A DNA stretch of 64,000 bases from positions 372,001-436,000 of the forward strand of contig CAWJLA010000008.1 in the NCBI GenBank assembly GCA_963843605.1, given 5' to 3'. The position numbers and the translations under genes are program-made. This document shows positions 43,351-51,867 of the stretch, one piece after another; the first letter of the stretch is position 1; every line of letters begins with the position of its first letter. Below the pieces are notes generated by a model, which saw only the letters and a program-made list of their open reading frames with translations, did no database searches and had not been told where the DNA came from. This DNA is from FEN-1297 sp963843605. Its GTDB lineage: Bacteria; Bacteroidota; Ignavibacteria; Ignavibacteriales; Ignavibacteriaceae.

Positions 43351-43776
43351 ATGATACGGGCTGCTGTATTTTTGTTTCTGGCGGCACTATTGTTTTCCGC
43401 GTGTTCAAAAAAAGAACCGTCCAAATTGCAAGCTTTCAGTTCCGAAGCATTTGCTTATCAGATGGGTGACAGTTCGGAAGTAGACGCAACCACAAGAGTA
43501 AAAGGTTTCGCACAGGAGGAAAAGAACGGCATGTACTCGGCCACGCTCGGATATGATATTGATCTTGTTACTCCCAACGGCAATACGGTTAAGTCAATTA
43601 TAAGCAAAGTAATGGACAAATCTCAGAAGGAAAAGCTTTCGGAAATTCCCATAGAAATTCAGTTCGATCTTGATTCAACCTACAAAAAAGGAAATTATAA
43701 ACTTATCTTCAGGATAAAGGATGTATTATCGAATAATACGGCGGTTTCTTCAGCGGGTTTTTCGGTAGGAGAATAA
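43351..43776 (+). CDS. Putative lipoprotein of unknown function
   Basis: A lipoprotein signal peptide ends LLFSACSKKEPS, with the lipidated Cys at about residue 18. The mature ~120 residues form an Ig-like or beta-sandwich domain (LQAFSSEAFAYQMGDSSEVD, then MYSATLGYDIDLVTPNGNTV, then YKLIFRIKDVLSNNTAVSSAGF). No enzyme motif is seen. GAGGTAAAT precedes the ATG, and the gene starts after the serC terminator. It converges with the DUF2203 gene. Confidence 0.8.
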   Translation: MIRAAVFLFLAALLFSACSKKEPSKLQAFSSEAFAYQMGDSSEVDATTRVKGFAQEEKNGMYSATLGYDIDLVTPNGNTVKSIISKVMDKSQKEKLSEIPIEIQFDLDSTYKKGNYKLIFRIKDVLSNNTAVSSAGFSVGE

Positions 43777-43783
43777 TTGAGTT

Positions 43784-44164
43784 TTAATTGTTGAGATAAT
43801 CCTGCGGAATGAGTTTTCTCCCGGCATAACCTTCGCTTACGGAGTGATAATACCTGATATCCTCTTCATCGCTGCGCCAGCATAAAAATACCTCTTCTCC
43901 TCCTATAAAAGCAGGAAAGTCTACCAATCCGGCAGTGAAATTCCAATCTTTATAAAAACAGCCGACTTCTTCAAGTTCGTTCATAAACCCGTTTATTTCG
44001 GAAATCATCTTTTGGATCTGATTGTTGTTTTCAATCTGACCGTCAAGATCTTCAACCAGCAGGCGAATTTCCTTTGTGGTATCGAGTATATCCTTTACGA
44101 TCTTTTTAACCAACGGCAATGTTAACTTTGCTTCGTTTGGGGTAAAATACTTTGTCTCGGTCAT
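43784..44164 (-). CDS. DUF2203 family protein
   Basis: Small helical protein of 126 residues whose N-terminus KYFTPNEAKLTLPLVKKIVK and C-terminal VDFPAFIGGEEVFLCWRSDE and RYYHSVSEGYAGRKLIPQ match the DUF2203 family, of unknown function. AAAAGGGTGATTTGA upstream gives a good ribosome site. It is separated from the Pit transporter by an AT-rich gap. The downstream end is eight bases from the convergent lipoprotein stop. Confidence 0.85.
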   Translation of the reverse strand: MTETKYFTPNEAKLTLPLVKKIVKDILDTTKEIRLLVEDLDGQIENNNQIQKMISEINGFMNELEEVGCFYKDWNFTAGLVDFPAFIGGEEVFLCWRSDEEDIRYYHSVSEGYAGRKLIPQDYLNN

Positions 44165-44300
44165 TCAAATCACCCTTTTTGATCAATTATTTTATCGCAA
44201 CTAAATTAAATGAAATATCTTCAAGAAGAAGTACAAATTTTTAACTACAATAACAATAGAATGAAGAAAACCGGTAGCTTCCGTCACGTATAAACATGAA

Positions 44301-45296
44301 TTAAATTACCTTAAGAAGGTCCACTATCAAATAATAAGTAAGCATTGAAAATATAGCTGAAAGAGGAATGGTAAGCACCCATGCCCATAATATGTTCCTT
44401 GCCACGCCCCATCTTACCGCAGAAAAACTTTTCATCGAACCGACTCCTATTATCGCTCCGGTAATCGTGTGTGTGGTGCTTACGGGAATTCCCAGCAGGC
44501 TTGCAAAAATTATCGTAATACCCGCAGATGTTTCTGCGCTGAATCCGCCGAAAGGAGTAAGTTTTGTTACGCGCATTCCCAGGGTTTTTATAACCTTCCA
44601 TCCTCCTATCATTGTTCCCAAAGCTATGACCGTATAACTTAAAATGATTACCCAGAACGGAACATAAAATGAATTGCCCAGCATACCGTTGGTAAAAAGG
44701 ACAATGGCAATAATACCGATAGTTTTTTGCGCGTCGTTTGAGCCGTGGCTTAAGCTGAAAAGCGCAGAGGAGACAAGCTGCAGTTTTCTGAAATATTTAT
44801 CAACTCCCCTCGGAGAACGGTTTCTAACCAGCCACATTGTGCCGATTGAAAAAAATAGCGAAATAATGAATCCTAAAATAGGAGCTAGAAAAATAAATAT
44901 TATTACTTTGCTAAAACCGGAAAGTACAAGTGCATGAAATCCCGCCTTTGCAATACCTGCACCGCCGTAGCCTCCTATTATTGCATGCGATACGCTGATC
45001 GGCAATCCGAAATGCGTACACGAGGCCGAGAGAATTATTGCACCTATCAGTCCGGAAAAGATGACTATATTATTTACAATTGAAACATCGACTATACCTT
45101 TTCCGATGGTGGTTGCAACGCTGACTCCGAAAATAAAAGCTGCCAAAAAATTAAAAGCGGCGGCCCAAACAACGGCCTGCATCGGAGTAAGTACCCTTGT
45201 TGAAACGATTGTAGCAATAGAATTTGCTGCGTCGTTCATTCCGTTATAAAAATCGAATATGAGTGCAAGAGCAATAATAACAACGGCAAAATGCAT
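44301..45296 (-). CDS. pit: Inorganic phosphate transporter, PiT family
   Basis: Low-affinity phosphate/metal-phosphate permease of the inner membrane, 331 residues, with about ten helices. The two PiT signature copies are visible: DFYNGMNDAANSIATIVSTR near the start and SALFSLSHGSNDAQKTIGI in the second half, each with the G-x-N-D-A motif. The C-terminal end includes PVSTTHTITGAIIGVG. It is downstream of the DUF47 gene by six bases, the usual pair, so they are co-transcribed. A porin gene lies upstream on the same strand. Confidence 0.94.
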   Translation of the reverse strand: MHFAVVIIALALIFDFYNGMNDAANSIATIVSTRVLTPMQAVVWAAAFNFLAAFIFGVSVATTIGKGIVDVSIVNNIVIFSGLIGAIILSASCTHFGLPISVSHAIIGGYGGAGIAKAGFHALVLSGFSKVIIFIFLAPILGFIISLFFSIGTMWLVRNRSPRGVDKYFRKLQLVSSALFSLSHGSNDAQKTIGIIAIVLFTNGMLGNSFYVPFWVIILSYTVIALGTMIGGWKVIKTLGMRVTKLTPFGGFSAETSAGITIIFASLLGIPVSTTHTITGAIIGVGSMKSFSAVRWGVARNILWAWVLTIPLSAIFSMLTYYLIVDLLKVI

Positions 45297-45302
45297 GATA
45301 GT

Positions 45303-45914
45303 TTAATTGTTTTTAATAAATATGGAAAGTACTACGTTTGCCGCCGACTGGCATTTATCTGATGCGCCTTCGAGCAAGCCAAGGATTTCTTTTTTCTTAA
45401 TAAGGTTAATGGCATCTTTTTCCTCTTCAAACAACTCTTTCATCGCCTGCTGGTAGACTTTGTCGGCTTCGCCTTCAAGGTCTTTCACGGCTTTGCATTC
45501 GTTGATATGCTTGGTCTTAAGGTCATTTATGGCTTTGCCGAGTTCCTTGATCTGCTGATGAACTATGGAAGAAAGAGAATCCGTATACTTGATTTTTTTC
45601 GAAACGTTAAAAGTATCCACCCTTCTCGATGCGGCGAGAAGCATGTCGCTGATATCATCGAGTTTCTTAATAAGAGTAAATATATCCTCCCTGTCGAACG
45701 GGGTTATGAAAGTTTTATTAAGTCTTTTAACTATTTTTGAAGACACTTCGTCGCACCGCTTTTCGAGAGGTTTAATCTTAAGTAAAAGATCTTTATCTAA
45801 ATCCTGCATAGAGAAAAGCTTGTGCGTATACTCGGCCATTTCTTGAATGTGCGAGATCATTTCTTTAAAATCGTCGAAGTATTTTTCCTCTTTGGGCAGT
45901 AATTTCTGAAACAT
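45303..45914 (-). CDS. DUF47/PhoU-like regulatory protein (TIGR00153)
   Basis: Soluble helical PhoU-like protein that modulates Pit phosphate transport. Conserved features are FQKLLPKEEKYFDDFKEM, CDEVSSKIVKRLNKTFITPF, DREDIFTLIKKLDDISDMLL and ECKAVKDLEGEADKVY. At 203 residues from the ATG at 45914 it fits the family; an upstream TTG at 45932 would add six residues. It directly precedes pit with a 6-base gap. PhoU-like folds bind metals at acidic clusters. Confidence 0.9.
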   Translation of the reverse strand: MFQKLLPKEEKYFDDFKEMISHIQEMAEYTHKLFSMQDLDKDLLLKIKPLEKRCDEVSSKIVKRLNKTFITPFDREDIFTLIKKLDDISDMLLAASRRVDTFNVSKKIKYTDSLSSIVHQQIKELGKAINDLKTKHINECKAVKDLEGEADKVYQQAMKELFEEEKDAINLIKKKEILGLLEGASDKCQSAANVVLSIFIKNN

Positions 45915-46003
45915 AAGGCTTCCCTGATTCAAATATAGATTGAAAACTGTCCGGTAAAGATATTAAAAATTTTTGTAATATTTGATTTATACTCTAAAAT
46001 TCT

Positions 46004-47023
46004 TTAGAACGATAGTTGCGAATTAATCAGCAATTGATGATGCTTAAACTTGCCGTCGTTAGCCGGAATAACATAATTCAACTGAAACTTAAAAAATTCG
46101 GCCGGGATAATATCTATGCCGACTGCAGCCAGATTATTAAACGGATAGCCCGTATCTTCCTTGAAACTGTCCCATCTGGCGAATAACTGCGAAGACTTTG
46201 AAAAGGCATATCCCGCAGTTATCTGATAGCCGAACGGATTTGTTGTAATTCCGGTAATACTTTTCAGTCTTCCCCACAACGTTTCGGAATAAAAGCGGAA
46301 ATTATCCGCAGCTAAATTTATATCGCCACCCAGCAACAACCGGTTGCCTTCAAAATACCGTCCCATAATTTTAACAGATTTGTCTATACTTTGAGCCGCA
46401 TTTAGACCGATCTGCAATACGTTTTCTTTTGATGAGGTTCCCGGCGGCTCCAACACAATACGGCCTACATAAAGGAATTTGTCGTTATCATTGCCGCTGG
46501 CGCCGGTGTTGCCGTTGAACATGCCGGCTGAATATGTAAGCAGTTTGTTGCCGGTTTCTCCGGAGATCATAATGCCTACCTGCTTTCCGATATTAAGCGC
46601 ATTTACCATCTGCGAACGGTAAACAAAATCAATATCACCTTCGCTTACAAGATATTCGCCGCTGAAAGGCAGTTTAAATAATCCGAAGTCAAGTCTGAAT
46701 CCCGGCGAAAATTTATAGTACAATTTTGCATCCAGAATCGCCGGCGAATTTACCATCTTTGTTTCCAGAGAATAGCCGAAATTATCGTCAAGTTCACCGG
46801 AAAGCTTAATTCTGAAATTCTCTATGTAAAATCCGTTATTTCCCGGCATCGATCTTTCGGGTTGAAAATCGGCAATGTTTCTGACAAGAATGCTCAGGCT
46901 AGCATATTTTTTTTGAAGTGCTTCTTTTAATTGGCCGGAAAGAGATTTTTCCTGCGCATAATTAATGCTCTGCAGACATGCGAATGCCGAAATAAAGAAT
47001 ATAAATTTCCTTAGAAAGGACAT
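46004..47023 (-). CDS. OprP/OprO-like porin
   Basis: Outer-membrane barrel of 339 residues with a signal peptide (SFLRKFIFFISAFACLQSIN, then YAQE). Family features are FYIENFRIKLSGELDDNFGY, LYYKFSPGFRLDFGLFKLPF and EGDIDFVYRSQMVNAL, matching phosphate-selective porins. Alternating strands run to the final aromatic LLINSQLSF, as is usual for barrel C-termini. It lies upstream of the DUF47-pit pair, which supports a phosphate route, though polyphosphate or other anions cannot be excluded. Confidence 0.82.
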   Translation of the reverse strand: MSFLRKFIFFISAFACLQSINYAQEKSLSGQLKEALQKKYASLSILVRNIADFQPERSMPGNNGFYIENFRIKLSGELDDNFGYSLETKMVNSPAILDAKLYYKFSPGFRLDFGLFKLPFSGEYLVSEGDIDFVYRSQMVNALNIGKQVGIMISGETGNKLLTYSAGMFNGNTGASGNDNDKFLYVGRIVLEPPGTSSKENVLQIGLNAAQSIDKSVKIMGRYFEGNRLLLGGDINLAADNFRFYSETLWGRLKSITGITTNPFGYQITAGYAFSKSSQLFARWDSFKEDTGYPFNNLAAVGIDIIPAEFFKFQLNYVIPANDGKFKHHQLLINSQLSF

Positions 47024-47064
47024 AACTGCTCCGGTGAAAAAAAGATTTTCAATAATATTAAATT

Positions 47065-49023
47065 TTACTGTTTCTTGTCATCAGGTTTGTTGAAGAGGCC
47101 GCCGAAAGGTGAAATCTTAAACGCCGGTTTCTCATAATTTTTCGGAAGGTAATCATCCGGTATCTGCTTCTTATTCCCGTCCCTTACTCCGGAATAATGG
47201 GGCGACATAATTTCAATTCCAGCTTCATTAAATTTATCCTGAATATTTTTGTGCAGATCCGAATAGATTTTTGACATTATATTGGGGTTATCGGTGTATA
47301 CATTCAGTTCGTAATGCACATAAAAATCCGATAATGCTGTTTGAAGAATAAACGGTTCCGGTTCTTTTAAAATGTTTTCAGTAGCCTGCGCTGCCGATTT
47401 CAGCAGCTCGTGGATTTTTCTCCAGGGAGCATCGTAACCTATTGTAATTTTAGTATGAAGTATCAGTCCTTTATTTTTCGCCGAAGAGCTGTAATTAATT
47501 ATATGACTGCCCAGCACCATAGAATTAGGAATAGTGATATCCACATTTTTTATGGTTCTGATTCTTGTAACAAGAAGAGTTCTTTCTATTACATCTCCCA
47601 TTGTGTCGGTAATTTTTACCCTGTCTCCTATTCTGAACGGACGCATATACGTCAGCACAAGCCCCCCCACCATATTTGCTACAGCCGAAGACGATCCGAA
47701 CGAAAAAAGAATTCCGAGAAATATGGATATTCCCCTGAAGATAGGCGAATTTGAGCCGGGCAGATACGGAAAAATCACAATTGCAGCGAATACAATTATA
47801 AGGAACCGTATGATCTTAAATGTAGGAATAGCCCATTCCGCGGGGAATTTAACAAAGGTAACGGTGCTGCGCTCAATCTCGATGAAAATAAATCTAAAGA
47901 ATTTTATCACATAACGGGTAACAAAAATTATGACAAGAATCGTAAAAAGGTTCGGAAGGAAATTTATAAAAGAGAGTATTACCTTGCCCAGAGGATGAAT
48001 TATATAACCGAATAAGGTGGAAGCCCATGTTCTCGAGAAACTGAATAGGCTGAACAAGAGCGTAAAATAAAAATAAGCCAGGATAATAACCGCAATAAAT
48101 CTGAATATTTTAATTCCGAATTTAATTGCTTCAAGAATTCTGACATCGGAAAGGAGTTCCAGATTTTTAACTTTTACCGATTTTATCAGGGTGCCCCGCC
48201 ATTCCGTAGCCTTACGGTCAATCGTGCTTAAGAATGAGCCGATAGCAGTGAATAAAGCAAATGCGGCTGCCGTTACCATAACGGCCAGAAGTATACCGCC
48301 GAATATCGGTCTGATATTCAGATTTTTAGTCCACGGGAAAAGTGAAAAGGTATAAACGACAAAGAAATATAATATTGCAAGAGTGATTGCAAGCCGGATT
48401 AATTTTAACAGCACTATAAAAAACGCTGCTATTCCGCCTGCGCCTACAATCTCTTCAGACCTGAATTTTATTGGTCTTAAAACGGAGCCTTCCCATTTCT
48501 CAAGTTTATCGTATCCCTTTGGAATTATTTTCCTCATTCCCCACAACAAAAAGATTAGTGCCAGCAGGGCAACAACAACTTTGATCGCGGAGAATATTAA
48601 ATTCTTTGAGCTGTAAATTTCGATGTTCTTTTTAAGAGTTGATTTAATAATCCCGGCATATTCATCAGCTAATACCGACCTGCCTTTAGCCATCAGCGCC
48701 GCGTCCTGATCAGTAACCGACATAATAATTTCGCTGCCGAGAATTATGTTTGATAGTCCCGATAAATTTTTTACTTCAATCGAATCAGGAGCCTCATTTC
48801 CGTCAAGAATTTTATTCAGTTTAATATCAATTTCCCGCGCTCTCTGTTGGGGAGTAAACGGACCTATATTTGTGCCTAAGTAGAAAAGAGTATCGGATGA
48901 AAGCACAACGGGATATAAATGCGCCGGCGATTTTGTAGTATCGGTTTGGGCAAAGCAATGCGTGTAAAACGCTAACATAAGTAATAAGATAATCTTAGGA
49001 TACGGCCGTAAATGAAGTTTCAT
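47065..49023 (-). CDS. Large MscS-family mechanosensitive channel
   Basis: Inner-membrane channel of about 652 residues with a signal peptide (KLHLRPYPKIILLLMLAFYT). A periplasmic domain is followed by several membrane helices (about 150-430), then the MscS core with FSFGSSSAVANMVGGLVLTY, MRPFRIGDRVKITDTMGDVI and IPNSMVLGSHIINYS, and a C-terminal cytoplasmic domain. This is a MscM-like large form rather than the short MscS. ATG at 49023 starts the signal peptide; a second ATG at 49032 adds three residues. It is upstream of the porin gene by 41 bases, same strand. Confidence 0.9.
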   Translation of the reverse strand: MKLHLRPYPKIILLLMLAFYTHCFAQTDTTKSPAHLYPVVLSSDTLFYLGTNIGPFTPQQRAREIDIKLNKILDGNEAPDSIEVKNLSGLSNIILGSEIIMSVTDQDAALMAKGRSVLADEYAGIIKSTLKKNIEIYSSKNLIFSAIKVVVALLALIFLLWGMRKIIPKGYDKLEKWEGSVLRPIKFRSEEIVGAGGIAAFFIVLLKLIRLAITLAILYFFVVYTFSLFPWTKNLNIRPIFGGILLAVMVTAAAFALFTAIGSFLSTIDRKATEWRGTLIKSVKVKNLELLSDVRILEAIKFGIKIFRFIAVIILAYFYFTLLFSLFSFSRTWASTLFGYIIHPLGKVILSFINFLPNLFTILVIIFVTRYVIKFFRFIFIEIERSTVTFVKFPAEWAIPTFKIIRFLIIVFAAIVIFPYLPGSNSPIFRGISIFLGILFSFGSSSAVANMVGGLVLTYMRPFRIGDRVKITDTMGDVIERTLLVTRIRTIKNVDITIPNSMVLGSHIINYSSSAKNKGLILHTKITIGYDAPWRKIHELLKSAAQATENILKEPEPFILQTALSDFYVHYELNVYTDNPNIMSKIYSDLHKNIQDKFNEAGIEIMSPHYSGVRDGNKKQIPDDYLPKNYEKPAFKISPFGGLFNKPDDKKQ

Positions 49024-49314
49024 TGAAAGCATTTTTTTTGATGTTGGTCTAAATATAATAAAAAAGATTTGAAAACAATATAAATAGAAATAGAAGTTAT
49101 GGTAGAGTACCGATTATGAATTTAATGGCACGCTGATCACGCGGATGCGGCTGATCCTCGCTGATCCGAACATTTTAATTTATTGTTTGGGATTTCTACT
49201 TTGATGTAAATTCACAGGGTTAGAGAATTTTTTTATTAAAATTTTTATCCGCGGAGATCTGTTCAACCTGTCTGTCCGGTAGGCAGGTCAGTGTCATCTG
49301 TGTGTTATTGCTAT
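49024..49314. repeat. ATCCGCG/ATCTGCG repeat spacer with nested palindrome
   Basis: No gene. Degenerate ATCACGCGGATGCGGCTGAT and CTCGCTGATCCGAACATT (about 49135-49172) and TTATCCGCGGAGATCTGTTC (49246-49265) plus TCAGTGTCATCTGTGTG (49288-49304) belong to the same family as 5001-5094. The second copy is interrupted by CCTGTCTGTCCGGTAGGCAG (49267-49286), a degenerate form of the small palindrome also found at 39146 and 10696. Confidence 0.6.
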
Positions 49315-49351
49315 AAAACTAAAAACCCGGTTCAAATCTGAAACCGGGTTT
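49315..49351 (-). terminator. Rho-independent terminator after pruA
   Basis: On the minus strand AAACCCGGTT (49342-49351) pairs with AACCGGGTTT (49323-49332) around a 9-base loop and is followed by TTTAGTTTTAT. It lies just after the pruA stop. A strong 10-bp stem with a T-rich tail makes it a clear intrinsic terminator. Confidence 0.82.
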
Positions 49352-49366
49352 AAATATTATTTAATC

Positions 49367-50998
49367 TTAAGATTCTTTCATAAACGGATAGCGCCAGTCT
49401 TTCGGCGGTTCAAATGTTTCTTTGATGGCGCGAGCGGTCATCCATCTTAGAACATTCATTGCGCTGCCGGCTTTATCATTGGTACCCGAAGCTCTTCCCC
49501 CTCCGAACGGCTGCTGACCCACTACGGCGGCGGTGGGTTTGTCGTTAATATAAAAATTACCCGCGGCATTTTTTAATCCGTCCGACATTTTCACGAGTGC
49601 ATATCTGTCCTGAGCCCAAATGGCGCCTGTTAAAGCGTAAGGCGAAGTTGCATCGCACAACTCGATGGCCTCGTCAAATTTATCTGCTTTGTAAACATGT
49701 ATAGTAAAAACAGGACCGAATATTTCTTCCTGCATCGATTTGAAATTTGGATCTGTTGTAACTATAGTTGTCGGTTCTATAAAATAACCCTTTGTATCGT
49801 CGCATTTACCGCCCGTAATTATTTCGGCATCTTTAGATTCCTTTGCATAATCGATATATGATTTAATGCTTGTGAATGCGGCTTTATCTATAACTGCGGC
49901 CATAAAATTCGTAAAATCTTCCGGATCGCCGAGTTTAATTTTATTTACTTCGGCGGTATATTTTGATTTGAATTCTTTCCAGATAGTATCAGGCACATAC
50001 ATACGCGATGCTGCGGAACATTTTTGTCCCTGATATTCGAATGCACCTCTAATTGCCGCCACTACCAGCGCATCCACATCAGCAGATTCATGAGCGAATA
50101 TAAAATCTTTTCCTCCGGTTTCACCGACAATGCGCGGATAGTACTTTGCATGTTTAATATTATCGCCTACTGTTTTCCACATATTCTGGAAAACTTCCGT
50201 AGAGCCTGTAAAGTGAATGCCCGCTAGATCAGCGCTGGCAAGAACAGGATCACCTACCTGGGCTCCCGATCCCGGAATAAAATTAATTACTCCCGCCGGT
50301 ACTCCTGCTTCTTCCCATAATTTCATAAGATGATATGCGGAATATACAGCGCTTGAGGCGGGTTTCCATAAAGAAACGTTTCCAACTATAACAGGCGCAG
50401 TGGGAAGATTGCCCGCTATCGAAGTAAAATTAAAAGGAGTAACCGCAAATACAAATCCTTCCAGGGGACGGTATTCTTCGCGGTTCCACATTCCCCTAGG
50501 TGAATACGGTTGTTCGGACATAAGCTGAGTCATATAATAAACATTGAAACGCCAGAAATCGATTAGCTCGCAGGCTGCGTCTATTTCCGCCTGGTATGCG
50601 GTTTTCGATTGCCCCAGCATCGTAGAGGCATTTAAAGTAGAACGCCATGAACCGGCCAGAAGATCGGCGGCTTTTAAGAAGATCGAAGCTCTGTGCTCCC
50701 ACGGCATTTCAGCCCAGGTTTTTCTTGCTTCCAGAGCTGCTTTTATTGCCATCTCAACTTCTTTAGCGCCCGCTTTATGATATACACCTAATTTCTTTGA
50801 ATGATCGTGAGGAGTCCTTATTTCTACTGTTTTACCGGTTTTAATTTCTTTTCCGCCGATGATCAAAGGGATTTCAATTTCTTTAGATTGAAGCTCTTTT
50901 AATTTTTTCTTTAATGATTCTTTTTCCGGACTGCCGGGAGCGTATGATAATACCGGCTCGTTAACCGGGTACGGAACTTTGAAATATGCGTTGGACAT
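49367..50998 (-). CDS. pruA: 1-pyrroline-5-carboxylate dehydrogenase
   Basis: NAD-dependent aldehyde dehydrogenase that oxidises glutamate gamma-semialdehyde to glutamate in proline breakdown. Family features are VIVGNVSLWKPASSAVYSAY, GIHFTGSTEVFQNMWKTVG, GETGGKDFIFAHESADVDA (catalytic glutamate), and FEYQGQKCSAASRMYVPD (nucleophilic cysteine in QKCSA). The C-terminal EEIFGPVFTIHVY and FGGGRASGTNDKAG are also typical. At 543 residues it matches the stand-alone bacterial enzyme. The proline dehydrogenase is not adjacent. ATG start. Confidence 0.95.
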   Translation of the reverse strand: MSNAYFKVPYPVNEPVLSYAPGSPEKESLKKKLKELQSKEIEIPLIIGGKEIKTGKTVEIRTPHDHSKKLGVYHKAGAKEVEMAIKAALEARKTWAEMPWEHRASIFLKAADLLAGSWRSTLNASTMLGQSKTAYQAEIDAACELIDFWRFNVYYMTQLMSEQPYSPRGMWNREEYRPLEGFVFAVTPFNFTSIAGNLPTAPVIVGNVSLWKPASSAVYSAYHLMKLWEEAGVPAGVINFIPGSGAQVGDPVLASADLAGIHFTGSTEVFQNMWKTVGDNIKHAKYYPRIVGETGGKDFIFAHESADVDALVVAAIRGAFEYQGQKCSAASRMYVPDTIWKEFKSKYTAEVNKIKLGDPEDFTNFMAAVIDKAAFTSIKSYIDYAKESKDAEIITGGKCDDTKGYFIEPTTIVTTDPNFKSMQEEIFGPVFTIHVYKADKFDEAIELCDATSPYALTGAIWAQDRYALVKMSDGLKNAAGNFYINDKPTAAVVGQQPFGGGRASGTNDKAGSAMNVLRWMTARAIKETFEPPKDWRYPFMKES

Positions 50999-51867
50999 AA
51001 AAACCTTCCTTTATCATTTTTCCGGGGTATTTTGTACCCTCTAGTTTTTAAAAATATTACTCAAATTTATCACAGCAGGGCCGGAAATGCAATTCACCGG
51101 AGAAGTAAAAAGTTAATATCGGAAGAGTAAATAAATGTATTGGGTATTTACGCCGGCATTTCAACAAGTTAATGTTAATGACTTTCTATTTCCACTTGAT
51201 CATGCTGTCAAAGAAGAAGAGAAATTATTACTGAAGATATGGATTTTTAAGACGGATTAAAGATTGCCCGGTTAAAAAATAATTGGGACAATATCCGGCG
51301 GGAATTAAAAAAAGAGAATACACCGGAACAAAAAAGTAAAATGTTTGATTCTGATATAAGCCGGCACAATAAGAAACCAGGTAAAATATATACGTCGTAA
51401 AAATGATTATGAAAAAATGTTGAATCAATCGGTCTTTTTTGCTAATTTTCTTTCGGCTTTAACATTGGGGATTAGAAATGAAATATCTTTCACTTAATAA
51501 AATTAGCGTTCAAAGAAAAGATATTAATCATTTACTCAACCTTCTTCTTTCCAACAAAGCGACCCCAACAAAACCTAACACTCTTCAACGGCTTTTTTTG
51601 TCGATTGCTTTAATGCGCTGTTCTGTTCGAACTCTTATTCAAAATTCTCTTCGCTAACCAATTCTACTAAAACTCAGTTCAAATTTGAGAATGAAGAGAA
51701 CTGAAAAAATTTTGCTCCGGCTCCTGTAGGGAAAAAGTTGTTCGGACGGCTCCGGGTACTTCCTTCCCTAACAGACAAAGGTATTAGTAATTCGGATGAT
51801 TGACAGTATCGCAAATTATGGGAAGTAATCAATAAAATGCGGCAATGACTAATTTGAGGGGGTCTAA
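50999..51867. other. Long spacer with short, decayed coding-like stretches
   Basis: No intact gene is recognised in 869 bases. A 59-residue frame (51478-51657, MKYLSLNKISVQRKDINHLL and onward) and a 49-codon frame (51251-51400, DGLKIARLKNNWDNIRRELK and onward) look protein-like but match no family I know; the latter is preceded in frame by MDF and a TAA at 51248-51250. They may be remnants of lost genes. The ribosome site GAGGGGG lies directly before the next gene. Confidence 0.35.

Noticed and set aside
51228..51428. Minus-strand 66-residue hydrophobic frame
   Set aside because: No ribosome site, no family, and it is antisense to the more protein-like plus-strand remnant.
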